Source: Geodermatophilus chilensis (GTDB lineage Bacteria; Actinomycetota; Actinomycetes; Mycobacteriales; Geodermatophilaceae). From it: DNA of 48,720 nucleotides. The notes under the pieces were generated by a model. It saw only the letters and a list, made by a program, of their open reading frames with translations. It searched no databases and had not been told where the DNA came from. Both the position numbers and the translations under genes were made by a program. Within the stretch, counting starts at the first letter, position 1, and every line of letters begins with the position of its first letter. Shown here piece by piece: positions 17,058 to 25,724 of the stretch. Location: assembly GCF_002802985.1 (NCBI RefSeq), contig NZ_NVPT01000016.1, forward strand, positions 1 through 48,720, read 5' to 3'.

Positions 17058-17243
17058 ATGATCTTGCATGACGAGACCGTGGCCATGCTGGAACTCCAAG
17101 CCTTCGCCGACGAAGCGCCCGCCCGGGCCGCCGCACCTCAACGCCGAGCCGCCCGGCACCGCGCCTGGGCACAACGACTACGCCGACACATCCAGCAGGC
17201 GCTGCGACCCGAGACCATCAAGCCCGATCCCCCTTCGCACTGA
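17058..17243 (+). CDS. Small Ala/Arg-rich protein, 61 aa, uncertain
   Basis: A short frame from an ATG: MILHDETVAMLELQAFADEAPA, then an Arg/Ala-rich helical tail (RRAARHRAWAQRLRRHIQQAL). The composition resembles a small basic helical protein, but there is no clear ribosome site. Its 3' end overlaps the convergent gene at 17218 by 26 bases. Function unknown and reality uncertain. Confidence 0.3.
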   Translation: MILHDETVAMLELQAFADEAPARAAAPQRRAARHRAWAQRLRRHIQQALRPETIKPDPPSH

Positions 17244-17457
17244 TACACGCGGCCGCCGCGTCGATCCATGGCTGGGCGACGTCTAGGCCCTCCGCCGTAG
17301 CCGCCGCACGCAGAGTCGACGCCGCGACCTCCACCGGCTGACCGGCCGCCCGATCACTGGCGAGCTCGAACACGGCAATGGCCTTCAAGCGTGCCTCCAG
17401 AGGCAGGTGCTCCAGGTGGCTCTTCCAGTCAGTCGAACCGGTCACCTGCCCTGCCAT
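17218..17457 (-). CDS. Hypothetical protein, 79 aa
   Basis: A small, apparently all-helical soluble protein with no Cys-rich or membrane feature (STDWKSHLEHLPLEARLKAIAVFELASDRA, then QPVEVAASTLRAAATAEGLD). Balanced composition and helix periodicity make it more credible than the surrounding frames. No family is recognised. It lies just upstream of the IS3-type element. Confidence 0.45.
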   Translation of the reverse strand: MAGQVTGSTDWKSHLEHLPLEARLKAIAVFELASDRAAGQPVEVAASTLRAAATAEGLDVAQPWIDAAAACISAKGDRA

Positions 17458-17639
17458 GCCCGATTGCGGAACCGCTCATGCCGATGAGCCCCAAGCAAGG
17501 GGCAACCCTGCGTTGCCACGTCCCCACGGGGGTTGAGTAGCCGAACCCAGTGGTCAAGCAGCCGGCCGCCGGGACCTCGGCTCGTCATCCCCGCCCTATG
17601 TGATACGGCGCTTGGCAGTGAACCGTCCCCGGTTCTGTA

Positions 17640-18483
17640 GCGGGGTGATTATGCCGGCAGCGGTTGCTGCTCGGCGGTGATGGAACGGTAGTACTCCTGC
17701 TCGACCTCGATTGGCGGCCTGTGGTCGAGGGCGCTGTGCAGGCGGGTGGTGTTGAACCAGTGCACCCAGGACAACGTGCCGAGCTCGAGTCGAGGCGACC
17801 GCGCCGGCATCGGTCAGGCGGGCCTGGTAGCGAATCGCTGTGTATTGACTACCGGCGTCGCTGTGTTGGATCACGCCAGTGACGTTTCACCTGCTCGTTC
17901 CCGGGGTCCACAGGGCCATCTTCAGTGCCTCCAGGGGCAGCTCGGTGGGCATCGCCGAGGAGGTGCGCCAGCCGACGATGCGACGGCTGAACGCGTCGGA
18001 GACGAAGGCGGTGAACGCCATGCCCGACCAGGTCGGCACGTAGGTGAAGTCCACCAGCCACAGGCGGTTGGGCGCCGGTGCGGTGAAGTCGCGCTACACC
18101 AGGTCTGGCGGCCGGGCCGCCGCCGCACCAGGCCGGGTGGTCCGGACGACCCGGCCACGGCGGGCTCCCTGCGGGACCTCAGCGCGCAAGAGCCGCTCCA
18201 CCTGGCGGCGCGAGACCGGGCGGCCGGCCACGCCACCCTCGCCGCCCAGCTGGGCGTGCACCTTGCGCACGCCGTAGAGCCCCCGGCCGATCTCGCGGTC
18301 GCTGTGCACGGCACGGATCCGCTCGAGGACGACCGCATCCCGCTGCGCGCGGGCCGCAGACGGGCGGGTCTTGGCCGACCGGTAGGTGCTCGGGGCGATC
18401 TGCAGGCCGTGCTCGCGCAGGACCCGGCAGATCGGCTCGACCCCGAACTCCTCCTTGTGCTCGTCGATGTAGTCGACGATCAC
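17640..18483 (-). pseudogene. IS3-family OrfB (DDE integrase), broken
   Basis: The reading starts MIVDYIDEHKEEFGVEPICRVLREHGLQIAPSTYR, with HTH_21-like sequence GLYGVRKVHAQL. It meets an in-frame TAG at about 18094-18096 (DLV-stop-RDFTA). The catalytic part resumes as NRLWLVDFTYVPTWSGMAF (first Asp), then shifts frame near 17880 to QHSDAGSQYTAIRYQARL, which would carry the second Asp block. The region with the Glu is scrambled. At least one stop and one or two frameshifts separate the parts, so no active transposase is expected. Normally OrfB is made as an OrfAB fusion by -1 frameshifting at the 18480 overlap. Confidence 0.8.
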
Positions 18484-18803
18484 CGCTGTGGGCGGTCGAG
18501 CTCCGCCGCGAAGAAGGCCGACGCCGTCTTCAACATCGCGTTGGCCCGGCGCAGCTCGCGGACCTCCCGCTGCAGCTCGCGCAGCCGGGCCCGCTCGCCG
18601 ATGGTCAGTCCCGGCTCGGCGCCGGCGTCGACGCGGGCCTGTTTGACCCAGTTCCGCAGCGTGTCCGGCTGGATGCCCAGCTGCTCACCGACCCGTCGGC
18701 AGGCGGAGTTCACGCTCAGCTTCTCCGGGCCGTCGACGAGGTCGCAGGCGAAACGGATCGACCGCTCACGCAGCTCGTCGGGGTACTTCCTCGGTGCAGG
18801 CAC
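18480..18803 (-). CDS. IS3-family OrfA (helix-turn-helix)
   Basis: A 107-aa protein: MPAPRKYPDELRERSIRFACD, a helix-turn-helix (SVNSACRRVGEQLGIQPDTLRNWVKQA), then a leucine-zipper-like coiled coil (RARLRELQREVRELRRANAMLKTA). This is the usual IS3 OrfA layout, which binds the element ends. The frame is intact, and its end overlaps the start of OrfB by four bases. Confidence 0.9.
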   Translation of the reverse strand: MPAPRKYPDELRERSIRFACDLVDGPEKLSVNSACRRVGEQLGIQPDTLRNWVKQARVDAGAEPGLTIGERARLRELQREVRELRRANAMLKTASAFFAAELDRPQR

Positions 18804-19081
18804 GATTCCACTCTCCCGTGGATTCGGACCCGCTACGAGACCGGGGACGGTTCACCCGCTAGCTACTCGACCAGCGCCGGAACCTGAGCCCTCGCCCCAC
18901 ACCGGGCGGGGGCGCTGCCACATCCAACACCCCGGTCTTGTGCGGACCGGCGTGTGCCGGGGTGCGCGGGGGAGACCATGGGGCCGCCATGCTCTCTTCG
19001 GGCCGCGAACTGTCGGCCCGCGGTGGTGTGCTGGGCGCCATGAGCGACGAACCGGAGCTTGGACGTGCGCCCCGGCCACAG

Positions 19082-19119
19082 AGCGCCCCCGGCGGGCTCC
19101 CTTGACCGCCGGGGGCGCT
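19082..19119 (-). terminator. Strong hairpin, likely terminator
   Basis: Perfect 13-bp arms AGCGCCCCCGGCG / CGCCGGGGGCGCT around a 12-base loop. It begins 9 bases beyond the stop of the minus-strand gene at 19128. There is no clear U-run, as is common in high-GC actinobacteria. Confidence 0.7.
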
Positions 19120-19127
19120 GGCCTCGA

Positions 19128-19358
19128 TCAGGCCGAGTGCAGCCCGACGACGACGTCGCTGTCGTTGCCCTTGCCGGCCGGATGCGCCTCCATCCCGCTG
19201 AGGAGCCGCACCGTCTGCCAGCGCCCAGGCGCCCATGCTCGCGTCAGGACGCCCTCCAGGGAGAGTGCGACCAGCGCGCCGCCCTCGGTGGCCAGGATGC
19301 CCGCCTCGATCCGCTCCTCCGTGCCGTCCGCCGCCTGGACCAGCCACACACCCGGCAT
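19128..19358 (-). CDS. Hypothetical protein, 76 aa
   Basis: A compact beta-rich protein: MPGVWLVQAADGTEERIEAGILATEGGALVALSLEG, then APGRWQTVRLLSGMEAHPAGKGND. The strand-turn pattern suggests a small beta-barrel or sheet domain. There is no signal peptide, membrane segment or Cys. It has its own downstream hairpin terminator, which supports it being a real transcribed gene. No family recognised. Confidence 0.65.
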   Translation of the reverse strand: MPGVWLVQAADGTEERIEAGILATEGGALVALSLEGVLTRAWAPGRWQTVRLLSGMEAHPAGKGNDSDVVVGLHSA

Positions 19359-19513
19359 GCTGTGCTCCCCCTCCAGGCGCCGCGACTCAGCGCCGTACCC
19401 GAACACAACGGGGCTGGATGCGAGGCGGCAACTTGAGCTGGGCGCGGCATAACCCCCGGTTACCGGAACAGTATCGTGCGGCATCGAGCTGCGGCGGAGG
19501 TTCACCGTGCGGC

Positions 19514-19762
19514 TCAGAACTGGGAGTGCTGCTCCGGCCCGCCCCGCATGTACTGATACAAGCGGTCGGCCAGTGGCCAACCCTGATCGGCGCGGCGCCG
19601 CAGCACCGTCGGTTCGCGCTCGGTGGCCAGCTTGGCACGCTGCTCCAGCATCAAGGCCGTCTCGCGATGCAGCGCGATCTCCTGGACCAGCTCGTCTGTC
19701 TCCCGGTTGCTCAGCGGCGACACGCCAGCTGAGAGCCTGCCACGACCCTTGGCTGGAGCCAT
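19514..19762 (-). CDS. Hypothetical protein, 82 aa
   Basis: A helical small protein starting at an ATG (MAPAKGRGRL). The central part SNRETDELVQEIALHRETALMLEQRAKLATERE reads as a long amphipathic, coiled-coil-like helix, followed by a short tail. The start is uncertain, since no strong ribosome site is visible. Function unknown. It could be a partner of the neighbouring 76-aa protein on the same strand. Confidence 0.5.
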   Translation of the reverse strand: MAPAKGRGRLSAGVSPLSNRETDELVQEIALHRETALMLEQRAKLATEREPTVLRRRADQGWPLADRLYQYMRGGPEQHSQF

Positions 19763-19783
19763 CCAAGAATCGTTAGGCCACAA

Positions 19784-20208
19784 CTACCACCTGGGGCTAC
19801 AGCGGATCCCCGAAACCCAGTCGCCTGCGTTCCACGAGTCGTGCATGCGGAGCCCATGTCGGCGCGGTCGAGAGAGCCGCCCGCGACCGGCTCAGGCTTC
19901 CGGCCGCTGAGCCCAGGGGTCGGGGCCGCCTTTACAGACGCTGAGCCCGGCGAGAGTGTCGGCCCGCGGTGGTCGACTGGCCGCCGGAGTCGGCATCTCG
20001 CTGACCGTCGTTCCCGAGCACGCGCGGCAGGGTCATGCTTGTGGCGGCCGCCACTGTCACGAGCAGTGACGCGTTCACGACCGCCCATGATCGCTTGTCC
20101 CCAGACGTCGGCCGCGAGTCCACAGCGGTTCACTCCAGCCCGTCTACGCAGCTCAGACGGGATACGGAACGAGCGCACACATGGACGAAGGCCGGGGCAC
20201 GGACCGAA
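19784..20208. other. Gap without a recognisable gene
   Basis: About 425 bases of lower coding character between small unknown genes and a decayed SDR fragment. No repeat or RNA gene seen. Confidence 0.4.
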
Positions 20209-20363
20209 ATGGTCAAAATGGGTGGTCAAGCAGTTCCGTTCCGAGCGCGTCCTTCGGGGAGTGGCGGGCCCTACACGATCGTCCGCCCGGGATCGTTCGA
20301 CGCCGTCCCACCCGACGACGACCGCCTGAGGTGGTCTGCAGGACACGCCCGGTCGCGAGTCAC
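20209..20363 (+). pseudogene. Fragment of an NAD(P)-binding SDR/NmrA-type protein
   Basis: A short stretch reads GGPYTIVRPGSFDAVPPDDDRLRW. This matches the substrate-side block of YwnB/YtfG-type NAD(P)-binding proteins (typically PYTIVRPGWFD, then RRLV). The Rossmann GxxGxxG start and the C-terminal part are absent nearby. I read it as a decayed remnant next to the hydrogenase island, not a functional gene. Confidence 0.35.
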
Positions 20364-20477
20364 GATGTCGGGAAGACACGGCGCCAGTTCTTGCCCTGCC
20401 CATCGGTCGAGGCGGAGGTCAGCCTGCACTGCTTACCAGGCTGGTGTCCCACCGGCGGTGGCCGTCTGGCCGTGGGG

Positions 20478-22808
20478 TCATGAGGACGGCGACCGTGATC
20501 GAGTCGTCGACTTGGCGAGTGGCTCGCCGCAGATCGTTTCCGGGGCGGTCCCCGGCTCGCGCAGGAGGGCAGCTGCTACGGCCGCCTGACCCGCACTGAG
20601 GGCGCCGTCATTGCACGGCAGCTCCTCGTGGAGGAGCACGTGCAGGCCGGCGCGGCGGAGGTGCTCGGTCAGCAGCTCGGTCAGGTAGGCGTTCTGGAAC
20701 ACCCCTCCGGTCAGCGCGACGGTGTCGACCCCGTGCGCGCCGGCCAGCCCACAGGCCAGTTGGGCGGCCGACGCGGCGAGACCGGCGTGAAAGCCGGCGG
20801 CGATCCGCGCCGGCGGGAGGCCGCGCGCCCGGTCGGCGACGACCTGGCCGAGCAGAGGGCCGGGGTCCAGCACACCGTCGACGAGCGCCATGGGATAGAC
20901 CGGAGCCCGGGCCCCGTCGACCGTGCACGCCAGCGCTTCGAGCTCTACGGCGGCCTGCCCCTCGTAGCTGACCCGCGATCGGACGCCGAGGAGGGCGGCC
21001 ACCGCGTCGAACAGCCGCCCCACGCTGGAGGTCTCCGGCGAGCGGCCCGAGCGCACGAGGGAGAGCACGGCCGCCCACCGCGGGTCCAGGGCCGGGCCGA
21101 GCCCCGCCGCCACGTCCTCTCCGAGCGCCCGGTGCAGCCACGACAGCGCGGTGCGCCACGGCTCCCGGACGGCGGCGTCCCCACCCGGCAGGGCCGCGGA
21201 GGTCAGGTGCCCGACGCGCCGGAAGCCGGTGAGGTCGGCGAGCAGGAACTCCCCACCCCACAGGGTGCCGTCGGTACCCAGGCCCAGTCCGTCGAAGGCG
21301 ATGCCGAGCACGGGCTCGGTCCGGCCGTGCTCGACCAGGCAGGAGGCGACGTGCGCGTGGTGGTGCTGCACCCCGACCAGCGGCAGCCCCGAGTCACGAG
21401 CCCAGGCGGTCGATCGGTAGTCCGGGTGCAGGTCGTGGGCGACCGCGGCGGGCCGGACCCGGGCCAGCCCGGTCAGGTGCTCGATCGCCTGCTCGAAGGC
21501 CACGGACGTCGCCCAGTGCTGCAGGTCGCCGAGATGCTGGCTGAGCACCAGCGCGCGGCCCCGGGCCAGCGCCACGGTGTTCTTCAGCTGCGCGCCGACG
21601 GCCAGCACCGGCCGGTCGGCGTCGACGGGCAGCCGCACCGGCTGCGGCACCCACCCCCGGGCACGCCGCAGCACCTGCAGCCGGCCCCCGGCCGCGCGGA
21701 CCACGGAGTCGTCGGCACGGACGGCGATCGGGCGGTCGTGACCGAGGACGCCGTCGACGAGCGGCCCCAGGCGGTCCCGGGCCTCGTCGTCGTCGCAGGC
21801 GACGGGCTCGTCGCTGAGGTTGCCGCTGGTCATGACCAGTGGCCGGTCGAGGGCCGCGAGCAGGAGGACGTGCACCGGACTGGGCGGCAGCATCACGCCC
21901 AGCTCGGGGAGGCCGGGGGCGACCTCGTCCGCGACGGCGGCACCGGCCCGGCGCGGGGCCAGGACCACCGGCCGCCGGGGCGAGGCCAGCATCGCGCGGG
22001 CCACCGGGTCGAGCAGACACAGCGCATCGGCGGCGGCCGGGTCGCGCACCATGACGGCGAAGGGCTTGTCGGGACGCTGTTTGCGGGCACGGAGCCCGGC
22101 CACCGCCGCCGGCAGGGTGGCATCGCAGGCGAGGTGGTAGCCGCCGACCGACTTGACCGCGATCGTCCCGCCTCCGGACAGGCAGGCCACGGCGGCCGCG
22201 AGCGCTCCCGGACCGCTGACCGGCTCGCCCTGCGCGGTCCACGTCAGGCGGGGGCCGCACTCGGGGCAGGCGTTCGGCTGGGCGTGGAACCGGCGGTCGG
22301 ACGGGTCGTCGTACTCCGACTGGCACGCCGGGCACATGGCGTAGCCGGCCATGGTGGTGGCCGGGCGGTCGTAGGGCACCGCCCGGACGATCGTGTAGCG
22401 GGGGCCGCAGTCGGTGCAGTTGGTGAACGGGTACCCGAAGCGTCGGTCACGCGGGTCGGACAGCTCGGCGAGACACGCGTCGCACGGGGCGACGTCCGCG
22501 CTGACCCGCAGGTCGGGATCAGCACCGGGCGTGCTGGCCACGATCCGGAAGCCGGTGCCACCGGCCGGAGCCACGGACTCCACCTCGACCGTCTCGACGG
22601 CGGCCAGGGGCGGAGGCCGCTCGCGCACGGTGCGGACCAGCTCGTCGAGGGTCGGTTCGGAACCCTCGACCTCGAGGACGACGTCGCCGCCCTCGTTCGC
22701 GGCCCAGCCGGTGAGGCCGAGTTCGGTGGCCCGCCGGTGGAGGAAGGGACGGAACCCGACGCCCTGCACGGTGCCCCGGACACGGATGCGGCGCCGCGCC
22801 ACGGTCAT
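20478..22808 (-). CDS. hypF: HypF carbamoyltransferase for NiFe-hydrogenase cyanide ligands
   Basis: A 776-aa HypF. It turns carbamoyl phosphate into a carbamoyl-adenylate and passes the carbamoyl group to the C-terminal Cys of HypE, the source of the CN ligands of the NiFe site. Domains in order are acylphosphatase (VRGTVQGVGFRPFLHRRA, residues ~5-95), two zinc-finger blocks with four CxxC pairs (CDACLAE, CTDCGPR, CPACQSE, CPECGPR), a YrdC-like domain (~190-370) and a Kae1-like domain with VQHHHAHVASC and GGVFQN. All family landmarks are present and the length is normal. It is the last gene of the operon starting at hypC (26754), 23 bases after hypE. Confidence 0.97.
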   Translation of the reverse strand: MTVARRRIRVRGTVQGVGFRPFLHRRATELGLTGWAANEGGDVVLEVEGSEPTLDELVRTVRERPPPLAAVETVEVESVAPAGGTGFRIVASTPGADPDLRVSADVAPCDACLAELSDPRDRRFGYPFTNCTDCGPRYTIVRAVPYDRPATTMAGYAMCPACQSEYDDPSDRRFHAQPNACPECGPRLTWTAQGEPVSGPGALAAAVACLSGGGTIAVKSVGGYHLACDATLPAAVAGLRARKQRPDKPFAVMVRDPAAADALCLLDPVARAMLASPRRPVVLAPRRAGAAVADEVAPGLPELGVMLPPSPVHVLLLAALDRPLVMTSGNLSDEPVACDDDEARDRLGPLVDGVLGHDRPIAVRADDSVVRAAGGRLQVLRRARGWVPQPVRLPVDADRPVLAVGAQLKNTVALARGRALVLSQHLGDLQHWATSVAFEQAIEHLTGLARVRPAAVAHDLHPDYRSTAWARDSGLPLVGVQHHHAHVASCLVEHGRTEPVLGIAFDGLGLGTDGTLWGGEFLLADLTGFRRVGHLTSAALPGGDAAVREPWRTALSWLHRALGEDVAAGLGPALDPRWAAVLSLVRSGRSPETSSVGRLFDAVAALLGVRSRVSYEGQAAVELEALACTVDGARAPVYPMALVDGVLDPGPLLGQVVADRARGLPPARIAAGFHAGLAASAAQLACGLAGAHGVDTVALTGGVFQNAYLTELLTEHLRRAGLHVLLHEELPCNDGALSAGQAAVAAALLREPGTAPETICGEPLAKSTTRSRSPSS

Positions 22809-22831
22809 CGCCGGACGCCTCGGCGAGCGCG

Positions 22832-23935
22832 TCAGCAGATCCGGGGCAGCGGATCGCCGACCAGCATGTCGACGATCCGGCTGCCCCCGAACGAGGTCTC
22901 CAGCAGCACGATGCGCTCCGGCTCGGCGGCGACGCGCCCGATCACGGCGGCGTCCGCTCCCAGGGGATGCGCCCGCAGCGCCGCCAGCGCCGGAGCGGCC
23001 TCCTCCGGCGGGACGACGGCGACGAGCTTGCCCTCGTTGGCGACGTAGAGCGGGTCGATGCCCAGCAGGTCGCAGGCTCCACCGACCGGACGGCGGACGG
23101 GCAATGACGACTCCTGGAGCACGACGGCCACCTCCGCCTGCGCCGCGAGCTCGTTGCAGACGGTGCCCACCCCACCGCGGGTGGGGTCGCGCAGCCACCG
23201 CGTGCCCGGCGCGGCGGCGAGGAGGACCTCCACGAGGTCGGCCAGCGGTGCGGTGTCCGAGACGACGTCGGCCTCGAGGTCCAGGTCGCCGCGGGCGAGC
23301 AGCACCGCCACGCCGTGGTCGGCCAGGGTGCCGCTCACCAGCACCACGTCCCCCGGCCGGACCCGATCGGCGCCCAGCCGCCGCCCGGCGGGGACCAGGC
23401 CCACCCCGGCCGTGGTGATGAAGACGCCGTCCGCCGCCCCGGTGTCGACGACCTTGGTGTCCCCGGTGACGACCGTGACGCCGGCCGCGGCTGCGGCCTC
23501 GGCCATGTCCGCGGCGAGCGCGGCCAGCTCCGCCACCGGGAAGCCCTCCTCGATCACGAACGCTGCCGACAGCCAGGCCGGCCGCGCCCCGCACATCGCC
23601 AGGTCGTTGACCGTCCCGTGGACGGCCAGCGAGCCGATCGACCCGCCGGGGAACCGGTGCGGACGCACCACGTAGGAGTCGGTGGCGAAGGCGAGCTGGT
23701 GGCCCGAGGGCAGGGGCAGCAGCGCTCCGTCGCCGAGGGGCTCCAGGGCCTCGTTGCGGAACGCCTCGAGGAAGACCGCGTCGACCAGGGCGGCCGAGGC
23801 CTTGCCCCCGGCGCCGTGGGCCAGCGTCACGACCTCGTCGGTGAGCCGCGGCCGCCGGCGCCGGAAGGCCTCGATGCGCTCGAGCACCAGCTCCTGGCGT
23901 CCCTCCGGCGTGAGGGGCCGCCCGCGCCCGTTCAC
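22832..23935 (-). CDS. hypE: HypE, thiocarboxamide/cyanide donor
   Basis: A 367-aa HypE of the AIR-synthase (PurM-like) fold. It dehydrates its C-terminal thiocarboxamide with ATP to a thiocyanate and hands CN to iron held by HypC-HypD. Seen are LAHGAGGKASAALVDAVF near the N-terminus, the ATP-site block VHGTVNDLAMCGARP, TGDTKVV, RDPTRGGVGTVCNELA, and the invariant C-terminal PRIC carrying the acceptor Cys. The GTG at 23935 overlaps the hypD stop by four bases (GTGA), so the two are translationally coupled. Confidence 0.97.
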   Translation of the reverse strand: MNGRGRPLTPEGRQELVLERIEAFRRRRPRLTDEVVTLAHGAGGKASAALVDAVFLEAFRNEALEPLGDGALLPLPSGHQLAFATDSYVVRPHRFPGGSIGSLAVHGTVNDLAMCGARPAWLSAAFVIEEGFPVAELAALAADMAEAAAAAGVTVVTGDTKVVDTGAADGVFITTAGVGLVPAGRRLGADRVRPGDVVLVSGTLADHGVAVLLARGDLDLEADVVSDTAPLADLVEVLLAAAPGTRWLRDPTRGGVGTVCNELAAQAEVAVVLQESSLPVRRPVGGACDLLGIDPLYVANEGKLVAVVPPEEAAPALAALRAHPLGADAAVIGRVAAEPERIVLLETSFGGSRIVDMLVGDPLPRIC

Positions 23936-25071
23936 GAGGAGGCCGCCGCGAGGCCGGCCGCGGTGCGGTGCAGGCGACCGAAGGTGTAGTACGCCGCGCA
24001 CGCGCCCTCGGACGACACCATGCATGTCCCGATAGGTGTCTCCGGGGTGCAGGCGGTGCCGAACACCTTGCACTCCCAGGGCTTGATCGCGCCCTTGAGC
24101 ACCTCGCCGCACTGGCACGCCTTGGGGTCGGCGACGCGGATCCCGGGCAGCTCGAAGCGCCGCTCGGCGTCCCAGTCGGCGAACTCCTCCGACAGGGCGA
24201 GCGCGCTCTGCGCGATGAAGCCGAGCCCCCGCCACTCGAAGTGCGGTCGCAGCCGGAAGACCCGTTGCAGCATGGCCAGCGCGATCGGGTTGCCCTCGTC
24301 GCGGACGACGCGGGTGTACTGGTTCTGCACCTCGCACCGGCCCTGGGCGTACTGCTCGAGCAGCATGACGATCGACTGCAGGATGTCCAACGGCTCGAAC
24401 CCCGCCGTCACCAGCGGCTTGCCGTAGCGGCGAGCCACGAACTCGTAGGGGCGGTTGCCGATCACCGTGCTGACGTGCCCCGGGCCGAGGAAGCCGTCGA
24501 GCCGCAGGTCCGGGGACTCCAGGATCGCCTTGAGCGGCGGGACGATCGTCACGTGGTTGGAGAAGACGCTGAAGTTCCGGACGCCGGTCTCCTGCGCCCG
24601 CAGCAGCGTCACCGCGGTCGACGGCGCCGTCGTCTCGAACCCGACGGCGAAGAAGACCACCTGACGGTCGGGGCTCGCCTCGGCGATCCTCAGCGCGTCC
24701 AGCGGCGAGTACACCATCCGGACGTCGGCGCCGCGGGCCTTGGCCTCCAGCAGGCTGCCCGCGCTGCCGGGCACCCGCATCATGTCGCCGAAGGAGGTGA
24801 AGACGACGCCGGGCTGCTCGGCCAGCGCGATGGCGTCGTCGACCCGCCCCATCGGGATGACGCACACGGGGCAGCCCGGCCCGTGCACCAGCTCGACCGT
24901 CTCGGGCAGCAGCTGCTCGATGCCGTGCCGGTAGATGGTGTGCGTGTGGCCGCCGCAGACCTCCATGAAGGCGTACGGCACGCCGTCGCGGCCGGCCTCG
25001 GCGAGCTCGGTGATCCGGCGCACCGCCACCCGCGCCGCTGCCGGATCGCGGTACTCGTCGACGAACCTCAC
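23932..25071 (-). CDS. hypD: HypD, Fe(CN)2CO scaffold protein
   Basis: A 379-aa HypD, which with HypC assembles the Fe(CN)2CO group. Conserved blocks are MEVCGGHTHTIYRHGI (the catalytic Cys region), LVHGPGCPVCVIP, FFAVGFETTAPSTA, GFLGPGHVSTVIG and GFEPLDIL. The C-terminal [4Fe-4S] Cys set is CQCGEVLKG, WECKVFGTACTPETPIGTCMVSSEGACAAYY. The GTG at 25071 gives VRFVDEYRD, the usual N-terminus, and overlaps the stop of the SIS gene by four bases. Everything needed for function is present. Confidence 0.97.
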   Translation of the reverse strand: MRFVDEYRDPAAARVAVRRITELAEAGRDGVPYAFMEVCGGHTHTIYRHGIEQLLPETVELVHGPGCPVCVIPMGRVDDAIALAEQPGVVFTSFGDMMRVPGSAGSLLEAKARGADVRMVYSPLDALRIAEASPDRQVVFFAVGFETTAPSTAVTLLRAQETGVRNFSVFSNHVTIVPPLKAILESPDLRLDGFLGPGHVSTVIGNRPYEFVARRYGKPLVTAGFEPLDILQSIVMLLEQYAQGRCEVQNQYTRVVRDEGNPIALAMLQRVFRLRPHFEWRGLGFIAQSALALSEEFADWDAERRFELPGIRVADPKACQCGEVLKGAIKPWECKVFGTACTPETPIGTCMVSSEGACAAYYTFGRLHRTAAGLAAASS

Positions 25072-25724
25072 GGGGCTCCCTCCCGCTCGAACTCGTGCTG
25101 CACCCGCTGCCACAGGGCGTGGGCCAGCGCCGACTGCGCCTCCTGGGTGCGGTGGACGCTCTGGCCCTCGACGGCCAGGCAGTGGTCGAGGTCCGGGCAG
25201 GTCGCCATGGCGCCCCCGCCGTAGCCGGCCAGCCCGACGGTCAGCAGTCCCCGCCGGCGGCCCTCCGCGAAGGCCTTCAGCACGTTGGTCGAACCCCCGC
25301 TGGTCGACAGGCCGACGGCGATGTCGCCGGGGCGGCCGTGCGCGATCAGCTGCCGGGAGAAGACCACGTCGACGCCCACGTCGTTGGCCAGCGCGGTCAG
25401 GACGGCGGTGTCGGCCACCAGGGAGCGCGCCGGCAGCGGACGTCCGGCCACCGGCGAGGCGAACAGCGCGGCCAGGCCGGCGGCGTCGGTGGCCGAGCCG
25501 CCGTTGCCGAAGGTGAGCAGGCGCCCGCCGGACCGGAACGCGGCGGCCATGGCGGTCGCGACCCGGTCGAGGTCGTCCGCGAGACCGGCGATGCTCGTCC
25601 TGCGCAGTCGGACGCTCTCGGCGGCCTTGGCCTCGGCGGAGGAGGCCAGGTCCGCGAGGAGCGCCGACGCGTCGGTCTCCTCCGACTCGAGGAACGGGTA
25701 GAGGAAGCTGCCGCCGCCGGTCAC
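25068..25724 (-). CDS. SIS-domain protein (GmhA/phosphoheptose-isomerase-like) in hyp operon
   Basis: A 218-aa single SIS domain. The sugar-phosphate-binding loops are seen in LLTFGNGGSATDAAGLAALF and VGLSTSGGSTNVLKAFAEG, as in GmhA. A C-terminal His-containing helix reads EAQSALAHALWQRVQHEFE. GmhA makes a heptose precursor, but no heptose genes are here. It sits between hypD and the SIS-HypC fusion with 4-bp overlaps on both sides, so a hydrogenase-related role is likely. SIS proteins are known to accompany actinobacterial group 1h-type clusters, but their job there is unknown to me. Confidence 0.85.
   Translation of the reverse strand: MTGGGSFLYPFLESEETDASALLADLASSAEAKAAESVRLRRTSIAGLADDLDRVATAMAAAFRSGGRLLTFGNGGSATDAAGLAALFASPVAGRPLPARSLVADTAVLTALANDVGVDVVFSRQLIAHGRPGDIAVGLSTSGGSTNVLKAFAEGRRRGLLTVGLAGYGGGAMATCPDLDHCLAVEGQSVHRTQEAQSALAHALWQRVQHEFEREGAP

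Larger units (their letters stand above)
17618..18855 (-). mobile_element. IS3-type insertion sequence, 1.24 kb, degenerate
   Basis: Terminal inverted repeats are seen at 17618-17645 and 18828-18855. The outer 16 bases, GTGAACCGTCCCCGGT, are identical, and after three mismatched bases both ends continue GTAGCGGG. Inside are orfA and a broken orfB on the minus strand. Flanking bases do not give a clear target duplication. The element is probably immobile because orfB is damaged. Confidence 0.85.

Noticed and set aside
25068-25724. SIS protein as a GmhA enzyme for heptose or LPS synthesis
   Set aside because: It is translationally coupled within the hyp operon, no other heptose genes are present, and the organism appears Gram-positive.
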